This document shows positions 7,039-13,338 of a stretch of 13,338 nt of DNA, in pieces. The translations under genes and the position numbers were made by a program. This DNA is from Oxalobacteraceae bacterium. Lineage in GTDB: Bacteria; Pseudomonadota; Gammaproteobacteria; Burkholderiales; Burkholderiaceae_D. Location: the NCBI GenBank assembly GCA_003132085.1, contig PKWO01000551.1, positions 1-13,338 of the forward strand. The letters run 5' to 3'. Each line of letters begins with the position of its first letter. The stretch's first letter is position 1. The notes beneath the pieces were generated by a model. It searched no databases. It was not told the origin of the DNA and saw nothing but the letters and a program-made list of their open reading frames with translations.

Positions 7039-7710
7039 TCAGACTTCCTTATCCGATCCGCCGAATATTTTGTTGACCCACCTGCGCTTGGGTACGCTGC
7101 GCGCATGCAGTTTGAATGCGTTGGTTTTTTCCACGGCTACATCCCGGTTCATCACCTCGAGACTGACCAGGACCGATGCAGCACCTTCGACCCGACCGAT
7201 CGCGCGTTCGGCGCCAAGGCTGGAGACAGACTTGGCGGTGCGCTCGGCCAGTTGCAGATAAGCTTCGTTCACCGCACCATAGACGCGGTTGGTGACGCCG
7301 ACTTGGGCGAGGTCGGCGATCTCTTTGGCATCCTTCACATAGTGTTCAAACAATTCTTCAATCCGCTTCGTATATTGCGTCGGCAGCCGGAAGTCCCGCA
7401 CGATGAGTTGCGCCAGATTGCGCACCGCTTCACCTCGCGTTACGCCACGCTTGACGATGTGCGCCAAACCGAAGCCGTGCTGCGGCAAGCTGGTGACCAG
7501 TTTTTCGATAGCATTGAAAATACGCATGTCGTCCAACTCGATTTCCGGCAGGGATTCTTCATTTTCCGCAGTACGCACAGCGAGCCATTGCTCGAACGTC
7601 GGAGGTAACGCGCCATTGCCCACATGCGACCAAGTTTCGCACATCTTGCTATACTCATAGTACAAACGTTCGTGGTCTTCTTCGCTCAGTGCTATTTCGA
7701 TGACTGCCAT
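7039..7710 (-). CDS. Hypothetical protein of 223 residues, first gene of a two-gene unit
   Basis: I do not recognise a family. The protein reads as mostly helical, soluble and acidic in the first 70 residues, with no signal peptide, membrane segment or metal-binding motif. Notable stretches are DMRIFNAIEKLVTSLPQHGFGLAHIV (61-86, split by a Pro), a long amphipathic helix RIEELFEHYVKDAKEIADLAQVG (116-138), and a strongly basic C-terminus KLHARSVPKRRW (200-211) that could bind nucleic acid. GGAAAG lies upstream of the ATG as a modest ribosome binding site. The stop is 22 bases before the start of the small winged-helix gene, so the pair is probably one transcript. Clean codon structure and a well-placed partner support a real gene; nothing in the sequence reveals an enzymatic role. 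Confidence 0.75.
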   Translation of the reverse strand: MAVIEIALSEEDHERLYYEYSKMCETWSHVGNGALPPTFEQWLAVRTAENEESLPEIELDDMRIFNAIEKLVTSLPQHGFGLAHIVKRGVTRGEAVRNLAQLIVRDFRLPTQYTKRIEELFEHYVKDAKEIADLAQVGVTNRVYGAVNEAYLQLAERTAKSVSSLGAERAIGRVEGAASVLVSLEVMNRDVAVEKTNAFKLHARSVPKRRWVNKIFGGSDKEV

Positions 7711-7984
7711 GGTCTTTCTTTCCGCGGTCCGACAAAAGTGCTGCTCAAGTTCAGATTGGTTATAGGCAAATTATGCAATATCAACAGGGCGAACTATTGG
7801 TGACAATTGTTGGCATGCAATTTTTAGCCGGAAAGTATCGAATCGGGCAATCCGGCTTGCCAAAAGCATTATCCTAATCCTCTCCGGTCTCGGTGGGAAG
7901 GGATCGGTCGGCGAATTTATGCATGATCGCAGCCGGCAAGTCGTAAAATCACTCCAATTTTGAATAAATAGTAAAGGAAAAGTA
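7711..7984. promoter_or_regulatory. Divergent promoter region between the unknown pair and the adenine deaminase gene
   Basis: 274 AT-rich bases without a gene. On the minus strand TATAAC (7759-7764) is a good -10 for the 223-residue gene, with TTGATA at 7779-7784 as a possible -35, though the 14-base spacer is short. On the plus strand TTGGCA (7810-7815) with AAGTAT (7833-7838) at a 17-base spacing is a weak candidate for the deaminase. An 8-bp palindrome ACAATTGT lies at 7803-7810 and a small hairpin GGCAA/TTGCC at 7846-7861. AAAGGA at 7973-7978 is the deaminase ribosome binding site. Confidence 0.4.
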
Positions 7985-9001
7985 ATGAGCCTTCCATTGG
8001 CAGAGCTTGTTCGGAACATGCCCAAGGCCGAATTGCACATTCACATTGAAGGTTCGCTGGAGCCGGAACTGATCTTTGCGCTGGCTAAACGCAACCATGT
8101 CAAGCTCGCTTATGCGTCGGTGGAGGCGCTGCGCGCAGCCTATGCGTTCACCGATTTGCAGTCGTTTCTCGACATTTATTATGCCGGCGCCAGCGTTTTG
8201 CTGGAGGAGCAGGATTTCTTCGACATGACTTGGGCGTATTTGTTGCGCGCGCACGCCGACCAGGTACGCCATACCGAAATTTTCTTCGATCCGCAGACCC
8301 ACACCGCACGCGGCGTCCCGTTATCGGCGGTGTTTGGCGGCATTGATCGCGCCTTGCAGCAAGCGCGAACGGAATTGGGTATCAGCGGCGCATTGATCAT
8401 GTGTTTCTTGCGGCATTTGCCGGAAGAACAGGCATTCGCGACGCTGGAACAGGCATTGCCTTACCGCGACAAATTCATCGGCGTCGGACTCGACTCTTCC
8501 GAGCTCGGTCATCCGCCGGAGAAGTTTGCCAGGGTATTCGCGCGTTGCCGGGAGCTGGGGCTCCATCTGGTAGCCCATGCCGGCGAAGAGGGGCCGCCGG
8601 CCAATATTATCGCGGCGCTGGATCAGTTGCAGGTCGAACGTATCGATCACGGAGTACGTTGCCTGGAAGATCCGGATCTGGTCCGCCGGCTGGTGCGCGA
8701 CCGGATACCGCTCACGGTTTGTCCGCTATCGAATGTCAAATTGCGGGTTTTCAATCAATTAAGCGAGCACAATTTGCCGGCTTTGCTGGAAGCCGGGTTA
8801 TTAGTCACCGTCAATTCGGACGATCCGGCGTATTTCGGCGGATATATCAACGATAATTTTGTTGCCTGTTTTGCGGCGCTGCCTTTGCAGCGCCAACATG
8901 CGTATCAATTGGCGCACAATAGCTTTGCAGCAGCGTTTTTGGATCTGCCGCTCAAACGGAAATATCTGGATGAAGTTGAATTGTTTTTTCGAGTGAAATA
9001 G
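7985..9001 (+). CDS. Adenine deaminase (adenosine deaminase family, bacterial ADE subtype)
   Basis: A 338-residue TIM-barrel metal hydrolase of the adenosine deaminase family, acting in purine salvage in the cytosol. Zinc ligands are visible as H18 and H20 (ELHIHIEGSLEPE), H198 (VAHAGEEG, 196-203) and D279 (NSDDPAYFGG, 277-286); E201 is the proton-shuttling glutamate and H222 (RIDHGVRCLED) completes the site. The forms EIFFDPQTHTARG (98-110), GLDSSELGHPP (168-178), HAGEEGPP and SDDPAYFGGY are those of the subgroup shown in Pseudomonas and fungi to deaminate adenine to hypoxanthine rather than adenosine, so adenine is the likelier substrate although automatic annotation often says adenosine deaminase. 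ATG at 7985 has AAAGGA six bases upstream. The following permease gene starts only six bases after the stop, suggesting one transcript. Confidence 0.9.
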   Translation: MSLPLAELVRNMPKAELHIHIEGSLEPELIFALAKRNHVKLAYASVEALRAAYAFTDLQSFLDIYYAGASVLLEEQDFFDMTWAYLLRAHADQVRHTEIFFDPQTHTARGVPLSAVFGGIDRALQQARTELGISGALIMCFLRHLPEEQAFATLEQALPYRDKFIGVGLDSSELGHPPEKFARVFARCRELGLHLVAHAGEEGPPANIIAALDQLQVERIDHGVRCLEDPDLVRRLVRDRIPLTVCPLSNVKLRVFNQLSEHNLPALLEAGLLVTVNSDDPAYFGGYINDNFVACFAALPLQRQHAYQLAHNSFAAAFLDLPLKRKYLDEVELFFRVK

Positions 9002-9007
9002 GCGCGA

Positions 9008-11521
9008 ATGTTGGTTCAATCCCTCCGTATGACCCAGCGCGATTGGCGCGCCGGGGAGTTGCGATTTTTGCTGGTCGCGCTGATTGTTGCGGTTGCCGCA
9101 TTGGCGTCGGTAGGATTTTTTGTCGACCGCATGCGTACCGGCTTGAATCGCGACGCGCATCAACTGTTGGGCGCCGATGTCGTCGTCGCAGCCGATCAGC
9201 CTATCAATCCGGCGTGGCGTGCCGAGGCGCAGCGGCGCGGCCTGCAGTTGGCGGAAACCGTCTCCTTTCCGAGCATGGCGATTGCCGGCGACGGTGATCG
9301 GGCGGCGTCTCAGTTGACCTCGCAACTGGCTTCGGTCAAGGCGGTATCGCCCGGCTATCCGTTGCGCGGCCACCTGAAACTCGGCGCGGGGGAGGACGGA
9401 ACCGGCGTGATTACGCGCGATATTCCGGCGTCCGGGACGGTATGGGTCGACCCCGGCCTGTTGCCCAAGCTGAATGTCGCAATCGGGAGCACGATCAAGC
9501 TCGGCGACGCGACATTCAAGCTCGCCGGGTTGATCGCGATGGAGCCGGATCGCGGCGCGCCGTTCATGAATTTCGCCCCGCGTGTGATGTTGCCATTGTC
9601 CGATCTGGCAGCGACCAAGTTGATACAAAACGGCTCGCGGGTCACTTATCGCTTGCTGGTTGCAGGCGAACCTGCGGCAACCGCGGCATTTTCCCAATGG
9701 CTGCAAGCGGCGATCGACAGCGGCAATATCCGAGGTATCGCGATCGAGTCGTTGGAGTCGGGCCGGCAAGACATGCGCACGACCTTGGACCGCGCCGAAC
9801 AGTTCTTATCGTTGGTGGGGCTGCTGTCGGCGATGCTTGCCGCCGTGGCGGTGGCGATGGCCGCGCGCCGTTTCATGCTGCGGCATCTGGATGCGTGCGC
9901 AATGCTGCGCTGCCTTGGTTTGACGCAAAACCAGGTCACTGTCCTCTACTTGCTGGAATTCCTGGCAATCGGCCTGGTGGGAAGCATAGTGGGCGCGCTG
10001 GTCGGCTTTGCCGCGCATTTCGTGTTGCTGGAGTGGCTGGGCAAGCTGGTGTCGAACGATTTACCGCCGGCAAGTTTTCTGCCCGGGCTGCAGGCGGTCG
10101 TCACCGGGCTGGTGCTGCTGATCGGTTTTGCTTTGCCGCCGATTCTGCAATTGCGCAACGTGCCGCATAACCGGGTAATCCGTCGCGAGCAGGATGCGCC
10201 GCAGGCAATGACGCTGGCCACCTACGGCTTGGGCATGCTGAGTTTTGTCGCGCTGCTGCTGTGGCAGGCTGGAAACCTCACATTGGGCTTGCTGACCGCA
10301 GCCGGCTTTTTGGGCGGTTTGCTGGTGTTTGCGTTGATTGCCTGGCTCGGTTTGAAATCGTTGCGCAGCCTGCGCCAATTGTTCAATCATCCCAGTTGGC
10401 GGTTCGCGGTGACGGCACTGCAACGCCGCTCGGGTGCGACGGTGGTGCAGATCGTGTCGCTGGCCTTGGGCCTGATGGCGTTGCTTTTGCTGACCGTGAT
10501 ACGCGCAGACTTGGTCGATGCGTGGCGAAAATCCACACCGGCCGATGCCCCGAACCAGTTTGTGATCAACATCCAACCGGATCAAAAAGCGCAAATCGAA
10601 AAGCGCCTGCTTGAAAACGGCATTCCCCATCCCGACTTGTATCCGATGATACGCGGCCGCTTGATTCAGATCAACGATAAGCCGATCACAGGCGGAACCT
10701 ATGTCGACGACCGCGCCAAGCGGCTGGTGGAGCGTGAATTCAATCTGTCGACCATGCGCGACCTACCGCCGCTGAACAAAATCGTTGCAGGGCGCTGGTA
10801 CGATGACCGGCAGCCCGAAGCATCGGTCGAAGAAGGCATCGCCAAGACCTTGCATATACGTCTCGGCGATAAACTGACCTTTGACGTTGCCGGTCAAACG
10901 GTGCAGGCATCGGTCACCAGTTTGCGCAAACTCGAATGGGGTTCGATGCGCGTCAATTTTTTCGTGATCATCAATCCGAAAGCAATCGATGACATGCCGC
11001 AGACCTGGATCACCGCATTTCGCCTGCCGGCGCCCAACATTGGGTTCGTCAATACGCTGACGCGCGATTTCCCCAACCTGACGGTGATTGATGTCGGCAG
11101 CGTCATCAAGCAAATTCAAGATGTGATCGATCAAGTCATCACCGCAGTGGAATTTCTGTTCCTGTTCACGCTAGCTTCCGGGATCTTGGTGTTGTATGCG
11201 GCGCTGGCCGGTTCGCAAGACGAGCGTACCAGGGAAGCGGGCATACTGCGTGTTTTAGGCGCAACCCGCATTCAGCTATCGCAGGCTCAATGGATAGAAT
11301 TTGCACTGATCGGCGGTTTGGCCGGCGTGCTGGCCGCCACCGGTGCTGCGGCGGTGGGTTGGTCGCTGGCAAAATTCGTGTTCAGCTTTGAATGGAGTTT
11401 CGATCCTTTGGTGTGGCTGGCCGGCGTGGTGGTGGGCGCCGCCTGTGCGTTTATCGGCGGCTGGATCGGCTTGCGCAACGTGTTGAATCAACCGCCGTTA
11501 CTGACTTTACGGGATGGTTAG
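9008..11521 (+). CDS. FtsX-like ABC transporter permease, YbbP type
   Basis: An 837-residue inner-membrane protein of the MacB/FtsX permease superfamily, close in size and layout to E. coli YbbP. A first membrane segment lies at about 19-38, followed by a periplasmic domain to about 262. A block of membrane helices spans 265-500 (around 266-285, 311-343, 360-380, 403-420, 425-448 and 478-497), then comes a second periplasmic domain (about 505-705), and three final helices near 713-735, 763-787 and 799-822. The FtsX motif is seen after the first and third-last helix groups (RRFMLRHLDACAMLRCLGLT at 287-306 and DERTREAGILRVLGATR at 738-754). Such permeases normally pair with a YbbA/LolD-type ATPase and act on envelope lipids or lipoproteins by mechanotransmission rather than classical import. 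No ATPase is adjacent; the partner must be elsewhere. The stop codon TAG coincides with the edge of an inverted-repeat element. Confidence 0.87.
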   Translation: MLVQSLRMTQRDWRAGELRFLLVALIVAVAALASVGFFVDRMRTGLNRDAHQLLGADVVVAADQPINPAWRAEAQRRGLQLAETVSFPSMAIAGDGDRAASQLTSQLASVKAVSPGYPLRGHLKLGAGEDGTGVITRDIPASGTVWVDPGLLPKLNVAIGSTIKLGDATFKLAGLIAMEPDRGAPFMNFAPRVMLPLSDLAATKLIQNGSRVTYRLLVAGEPAATAAFSQWLQAAIDSGNIRGIAIESLESGRQDMRTTLDRAEQFLSLVGLLSAMLAAVAVAMAARRFMLRHLDACAMLRCLGLTQNQVTVLYLLEFLAIGLVGSIVGALVGFAAHFVLLEWLGKLVSNDLPPASFLPGLQAVVTGLVLLIGFALPPILQLRNVPHNRVIRREQDAPQAMTLATYGLGMLSFVALLLWQAGNLTLGLLTAAGFLGGLLVFALIAWLGLKSLRSLRQLFNHPSWRFAVTALQRRSGATVVQIVSLALGLMALLLLTVIRADLVDAWRKSTPADAPNQFVINIQPDQKAQIEKRLLENGIPHPDLYPMIRGRLIQINDKPITGGTYVDDRAKRLVEREFNLSTMRDLPPLNKIVAGRWYDDRQPEASVEEGIAKTLHIRLGDKLTFDVAGQTVQASVTSLRKLEWGSMRVNFFVIINPKAIDDMPQTWITAFRLPAPNIGFVNTLTRDFPNLTVIDVGSVIKQIQDVIDQVITAVEFLFLFTLASGILVLYAALAGSQDERTREAGILRVLGATRIQLSQAQWIEFALIGGLAGVLAATGAAAVGWSLAKFVFSFEWSFDPLVWLAGVVVGAACAFIGGWIGLRNVLNQPPLLTLRDG

Positions 11522-11545
11522 TGTCCCGAGTCATTAATTCGTGGA
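11519..11545 (+). repeat. Left terminal inverted repeat of the MITE-like element
   Basis: Perfect 27-base partner of 11654-11680. Its first three bases, TAG, also form the stop codon of the ABC permease gene. Confidence 0.85.
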
Positions 11546-11589
11546 TTAAATATGTTGAGAATCGTCCCAATACTGCGTCACAAATGCGC

Positions 11590-11607
11590 GCAAGGCCTCG
11601 GCCTTGC
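11590..11607 (+). terminator. Internal hairpin of the element, possible terminator after the permease gene
   Basis: GCAAGGC and GCCTTGC pair over 7 bp with a 4-base CTCG loop, followed by a T-containing but broken tract (CTTTGTTCCTTG, from 11612). Together with the 27-bp outer stem it could stop or stabilise the 3' end of the permease transcript. No clean T-run, so weak. Confidence 0.3.
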
Positions 11608-11653
11608 TGTGCTTTGTTCCTTGTCTTGCGCCGATTTCACCACATTTAATTGT

Positions 11654-11680
11654 TCCACGAATTAATGACTCGGGACACTA
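11654..11680 (-). repeat. Right terminal inverted repeat of the MITE-like element
   Basis: Perfect 27-base partner of 11519-11545, ending GGGACACTA. It lies 50 bases before the globin start codon. Confidence 0.85.
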
Positions 11681-11730
11681 GCCCGAAGCATGGCGTCCCG
11701 CAGCACAACCGCGATGCTATCATTGACCGT

Positions 11731-12132
11731 ATGACAAACGAAGAAATCCAGCAACCCTCTGCCTTTGAGTTGATAGGCGGCGCTGCCAAATTGCGTGAAA
11801 TGGTCGATCGGTTTTACGACTTGATGGACTTGGAACCGGATTTTGCCGGTATTCGCGCATTGCATCCGTCTAGTCTCGACGGCTCGCGCGACAAGCTATA
11901 TTGGTTCTTATCCGGCTGGACCGGCGGGCCGAATCTGTATATCGAGCAATTCGGCCACCCGCGCCTGCGGGCGCGGCATTTGCCATATGCAATTGCCTCC
12001 GGCGAACGCGACCAATGGTTGCGCTGCATGGCCTCGGCGATGCAGGAAGTGGGCGTAGACGAAGCCTTGAAATTACGGCTGATGCAGTCGTTTTCCGATA
12101 CCGCAGACTGGATGCGCAATAAGCCGGAGTAA
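11731..12132 (+). CDS. Group II truncated haemoglobin (trHbO-like globin)
   Basis: A 133-residue 2-on-2 globin of typical size. Visible landmarks: FELIGG at the start (12-17), FYDLM with the B10 Tyr29, LHP at 44-46, KLYWFLSGWTGGPNLY (55-70) covering the CD/E region, GHPRLRARHLPY (75-86) with proximal haem ligand His83, RDQWLRCM (93-100) with the G8 Trp96 that marks group II, and a final ADWMRN. Such proteins bind O2 or NO in the cytosol and are linked to stress responses. The ATG at 11731 is chosen because the conserved globin begins just after it. An in-frame extension to a TTG at 11650 would encode part of the mobile element and is unlikely. No Shine-Dalgarno sequence is seen; TATCAT at 11718-11723 may be a -10 box giving a leaderless message. 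It is not clearly in an operon with its neighbours. Confidence 0.88.
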   Translation: MTNEEIQQPSAFELIGGAAKLREMVDRFYDLMDLEPDFAGIRALHPSSLDGSRDKLYWFLSGWTGGPNLYIEQFGHPRLRARHLPYAIASGERDQWLRCMASAMQEVGVDEALKLRLMQSFSDTADWMRNKPE

Positions 12133-12254
12133 GCCGCTAGACTGGAAAAGCGTGTTGCGCCCGGAACTGGCACGCACCGGATGCGTCAGCGCGAGGGCTG
12201 CAGGTTACATGCTGTACACTTGCTAAAAATCACACGCCGACAGGGCCAAACACG
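12133..12254. other. Intergenic stretch before rmuC
   Basis: 122 bases without a gene. TGCTAAAAAT at 12221-12230 resembles an extended -10 element for rmuC but has no good -35. AGGG at 12242-12245, nine bases before the ATG at 12255, is the probable ribosome binding site. No strong terminator for the globin gene is apparent. Confidence 0.4.
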
Positions 12255-13338
12255 ATGCCGTTCACAGAAATAATTATCCTGCTGCTCCTGGCTGCGGTTT
12301 TGCTGTTGCAGTTCGTCGCGTTACTGAAAGGACGAAGCAGCGACCTCTCTGCGCAATTGGCAAAACTGCAGAATGATTTGCAGCAGCACCAGCAACAAAT
12401 TCATGAACGCAGCGAGCGTGAATTGCGCACCCAGATACAGACCACCGCACAAAGCACACGCCAGGAACTGACCGGCAACTTCGCGCAATTTCAGCAAACC
12501 CTGGCGGCGCAGTTGACCAGCGTGGCCACCATGCAAAATAGTCAGATCGACGGTTTTTCCCAACAACTCGGCAAGCTGAACGAAGCTAACGCGCTGCAAT
12601 TGGAAGCGATGCGTCACGCAATCACGCAGCAGGCGCAAAGCGGGCGGGAAGAACAGTCCGCTGCGCTTAAGCGCTTCGGCGACACCTTGAACCAGACTTT
12701 GACCGTGTTGACCGAGTCCAATGCGCAGCGCATGACGGAAGTGCGGGCGACGCTGGAGGCAAAAATCAAGGAATTGCAGACCGACAACGGTGCGCGGCTC
12801 GAAGAGATGCGCAAGACGGTGGACGAGAAGCTGCACGCGACGCTGGAACAGCGTCTCGGCGAATCGTTCAAGCTGGTGTCCGACCGCCTGGAAAAAGTGC
12901 ATCAGGGTTTGGGCGAAATGCAACAGTTGGCGATCGGTGTCGGCGACCTGAAACGCGTGCTGACCAACGTGAAGACGCGCGGCACCTGGGGTGAAGTGCA
13001 ACTGGAAATGCTGTTGGAACAAGTGTTGACCGCCGATCAGTACGCAAAAAATGTGGAAACGGTTCCCGGTACCGGCGAGCGGGTCGAATTTGCGATCAAG
13101 CTGCCGGGCCAGGATCATGGCTTGACGCCGGTGTGGATGCCGATCGACGCGAAATTTCCGAAGGAGCAGTATGAGCGCCTGGTCGAGGCCGCCGATCGCG
13201 CCGATGCGGAGGGGGTCGCTGTGGCTGGACGCGAACTGGAGCGTGCGATACGCGGCGAAGCCAAAACCATCGCCGAAAAATACCTGTCGCCACCGTTGAC
13301 TACCGATTTCGCCATCTTGTTTTTGCCTACCGAAGGTT
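12255..13338 (+). CDS. rmuC: RmuC-family DNA recombination protein (3' end outside the window)
   Basis: 361 codons are present and the frame is open to the window end. One N-terminal membrane segment (about 4-24, rich in Ile and Leu) would anchor the protein in the inner membrane. A long Gln-rich coiled coil follows (about 28-215), with repeated KLQNDLQQ- and EMRKTVDEKL-type heptads. The conserved nuclease-like RmuC domain begins near 215 with the signature RLEKVHQGLGEMQQL, followed by KTRGTWGE (240-247), MPIDAKFP (295-302) and YLSPPLTTDFAILFLPTEG (343-361). RmuC in E. coli limits recombination between short inverted repeats; the domain belongs to the PD-(D/E)XK-like group. The ATG at 12255 puts the membrane helix at the very start, as usual in the family. 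Another 100 or so residues are expected beyond the window. Confidence 0.92.
   Translation, partial: MPFTEIIILLLLAAVLLLQFVALLKGRSSDLSAQLAKLQNDLQQHQQQIHERSERELRTQIQTTAQSTRQELTGNFAQFQQTLAAQLTSVATMQNSQIDGFSQQLGKLNEANALQLEAMRHAITQQAQSGREEQSAALKRFGDTLNQTLTVLTESNAQRMTEVRATLEAKIKELQTDNGARLEEMRKTVDEKLHATLEQRLGESFKLVSDRLEKVHQGLGEMQQLAIGVGDLKRVLTNVKTRGTWGEVQLEMLLEQVLTADQYAKNVETVPGTGERVEFAIKLPGQDHGLTPVWMPIDAKFPKEQYERLVEAADRADAEGVAVAGRELERAIRGEAKTIAEKYLSPPLTTDFAILFLPTEG

Larger units (their letters stand above)
11519..11680. mobile_element. MITE-like element with long perfect terminal inverted repeats
   Basis: Bases 11519-11545 and 11654-11680 are exact reverse complements over 27 positions. Leaving out the outermost TA on each side gives 25-base terminal repeats beginning GTGTCCCGAGTC and a 158-bp element flanked by TA. 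This fits a TA target duplication of the kind made by IS630/Tc1-type or some IS5-group transposases. Similarity continues inward: 11546-11554 matches the reverse complement of 11641-11649 at 8 of 9 positions after a 4-base bulge. The middle holds another hairpin, GCAAGGC/GCCTTGC (11590-11607). No open frame of useful size lies inside, so it would be non-autonomous and moved in trans. Element class is inference; the repeats are seen directly. Confidence 0.8.

Noticed and set aside
7803..7810. ACAATTGT palindrome as an operator
   Set aside because: Eight bases of symmetry are expected by chance in AT-rich intergenic DNA and the flanks do not extend the symmetry.
11650..11730. N-terminal extension of the globin from a TTG inside the element
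   Set aside because: The extra 27 residues derive mostly from the inverted repeat, resemble no globin sequence and have no ribosome binding site; the family normally begins near the ATG at 11731.
12321..13118. Minus-strand open frame of 265 codons in the last kilobase
   Set aside because: The plus strand encodes clear RmuC motifs through this stretch and runs open to the window edge; the minus frame is the complement of the Gln-rich coiled coil.
1..13338. CRISPR array, tRNA or rRNA genes, prophage or integrase genes
   Set aside because: No regularly spaced repeats, cloverleaf-like sequences, rRNA stretches or phage genes were seen on either strand.

Overview
The window looks like chromosome of a betaproteobacterium of the Burkholderiales, most likely the Oxalobacteraceae (Herminiimonas, Collimonas or Herbaspirillum relatives). 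This is inferred from the moderately high GC content, the gene families and the gene neighbourhood; no rRNA or other marker gene is present to settle it. There are ten complete genes, two partial genes at the edges and one small inverted-repeat element. I saw no tRNA, rRNA or CRISPR array.

Positions 1-5890 (plus strand) hold the downstream part of a catabolic operon. In order: the tail of an acyl-CoA dehydrogenase, a PECR-type short-chain dehydrogenase/reductase, the beta subunit of a biotin-dependent acyl-CoA carboxylase, a second acyl-CoA dehydrogenase, and the biotin-carrying alpha subunit. Genes are tightly packed, with a TAATG overlap between SDR and beta subunit. Sequence character and order fit the acyclic terpene (citronellol/geraniol) utilisation pathway, AtuB-AtuC-AtuD-AtuF, better than leucine catabolism (Liu). 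The dehydrogenase would desaturate a beta-methyl-branched acyl-CoA and the alpha/beta carboxylase would carboxylate the product at its gamma-methyl group. The AtuE-type hydratase that Pseudomonas carries between AtuD and AtuF is absent here. A convergent TetR-family regulator (5925-6572, minus) closes the region and is a plausible repressor of the cluster.

Positions 6573-7984 hold a two-gene minus-strand unit of unknown function: a 223-residue helical protein followed 22 bases later by a 94-residue winged-helix protein. The stretch looks more AT-rich than its flanks by eye. A 274-base divergent promoter region separates it from the next plus-strand genes.

Positions 7985-11521 hold an adenine-deaminase-type member of the adenosine deaminase family, followed after 6 bases by a large FtsX/YbbP-type ABC permease with no ATPase gene beside it. 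The permease stop codon is shared with the end of a 158-bp element (162 bp counting the flanking TA on each side) that has long perfect terminal inverted repeats and no coding capacity, which looks like a MITE. Beyond it lie a group II truncated haemoglobin (11731-12132) and rmuC (from 12255, cut by the window end).
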